NCBI RefSeq assembly: GCF_027943255.1
Contig: NW_026562179.1
Coordinates: forward strand, 2,048,501-2,112,500
Source: Anastrepha obliqua
Lineage: Eukaryota; Arthropoda; Insecta; Diptera; Tephritidae
Length of the DNA: 64,000 nucleotides
Reading direction: 5' to 3'
Part shown: positions 63,860 to 64,000 of the stretch, piece by piece
Layout of the letters: every line of letters starts with the position of its first letter
Position numbering within the stretch: the stretch's first letter is position 1
Made by a program: the position numbers and the translations under genes
The notes under the pieces: model-generated
Database searches by the model: none
What the model was told of the DNA's origin: nothing
What the model saw: only the letters and a program-made list of their open reading frames with translations

Positions 63860-64000
63860 ATGGCTAACGCTTTAGCCAACATCGAAAAATTAAGTGGGGA
63901 AAATTATACCACTTGGTGTATTCAGTTAAAGAGTTTACTGATTACTCTAGATTTGTGGAGTGCAGTCGTTGATAAGTGTCCGGAGGAGGAGCCTGGAAAG
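63860..64000 (+). CDS. copia Gag, N-terminal part, cut by window edge
   Basis: 47 codons from ATG 63860, reading MANALANIEKLSGENYTTWC then IQLKSLLITLDLWSAVV, the start of copia Gag (compare IDKLDEKNFDSWRVQMKSVL at 51330). The frame is open to the edge. It probably leads a Gag-Pol polyprotein beyond the window. Confidence 0.85.
   Translation, partial: MANALANIEKLSGENYTTWCIQLKSLLITLDLWSAVVDKCPEEEPGK

Overview
The window looks like repeat-rich nuclear DNA of a dipteran insect, most likely a tephritid fruit fly. This is inference from three things: a fly-type mitochondrial gene order in a nuclear copy, a DD41D 'rosa'-type mariner, and short interspersed repeats of a kind seen in fruit flies. I found no intact single-copy host gene. 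Almost every coding frame belongs to a transposable element, and most are broken by stops, frameshifts or later insertions.

Layout. 1-1.8 kb: the N-terminus of a Helitron-type ORF, cut by the window edge, with a tandemly repeated 5' flank. 2.1-9.1 kb: blocks of a ~130-bp tandem repeat in both orientations, partly enclosed by a ~100-bp inverted repeat. 9.7-10.6 kb: a tRNA-derived SINE and a LINE RNase H remnant. 10.9-17.4 kb: two abutting RNase H-bearing LINEs (I/LOA-like), the first carrying a 724-bp insertion with short inverted ends. 17.4-24.5 kb: LINE A (+), split by a DD37D maT-like mariner (19035-20244) and by a nearly intact LINE B on the minus strand (20339-23708). 24.6-31.6 kb: a Jockey-like LINE (minus), split by a pogo/Tigger element (24880-27016) and an RTE LINE (27142-30411). 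31.7-35.1 kb: a second, decayed LINE B-family copy.

35.4-36.3 kb: a rosa-type mariner with an internal deletion. 36277-39867: a 3.6-kb DNA transposon with ~440-bp inverted repeats and a transposase-like protein of a family I cannot name with certainty. 40.0-41.1 kb: a Jockey LINE with an internal deletion. 41.2-42.1 kb: a DD34D mariner. 42.4-44.4 kb: a LINE C-terminus split by a piggyBac element in TTAA. 44.4-46.5 kb: a decayed Helitron/Helentron Rep region. 47.0-48.0 kb: a LINE RT remnant and SINEs. 48.2-57.0 kb: a Ty3/gypsy element (minus), split by a young Ty1/copia element (50991-55460). 57.0-63.5 kb: a nuclear mitochondrial insertion (ND5, tRNA-His, ND4, ND4L, tRNA-Thr, tRNA-Pro, ND6, CYTB), itself holding a ~1.25-kb nuclear insertion. 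63504-end: a second copia element that landed in CYTB.

How the parts relate. The window is a record of nested insertions, not a pathway. Several junctions can be read exactly: TA for the maT mariner, TTAA for piggyBac, 5 bp for copia, and 7-11 bp for two LINEs. At most of them the host frame is continuous once the insert is ignored. Relative age follows from nesting: LINE A, the Jockey LINE, gypsy and the mitochondrial copy are old hosts. LINE B, RTE and copia are young inserts, each with a single nonsense codon in an otherwise open frame.
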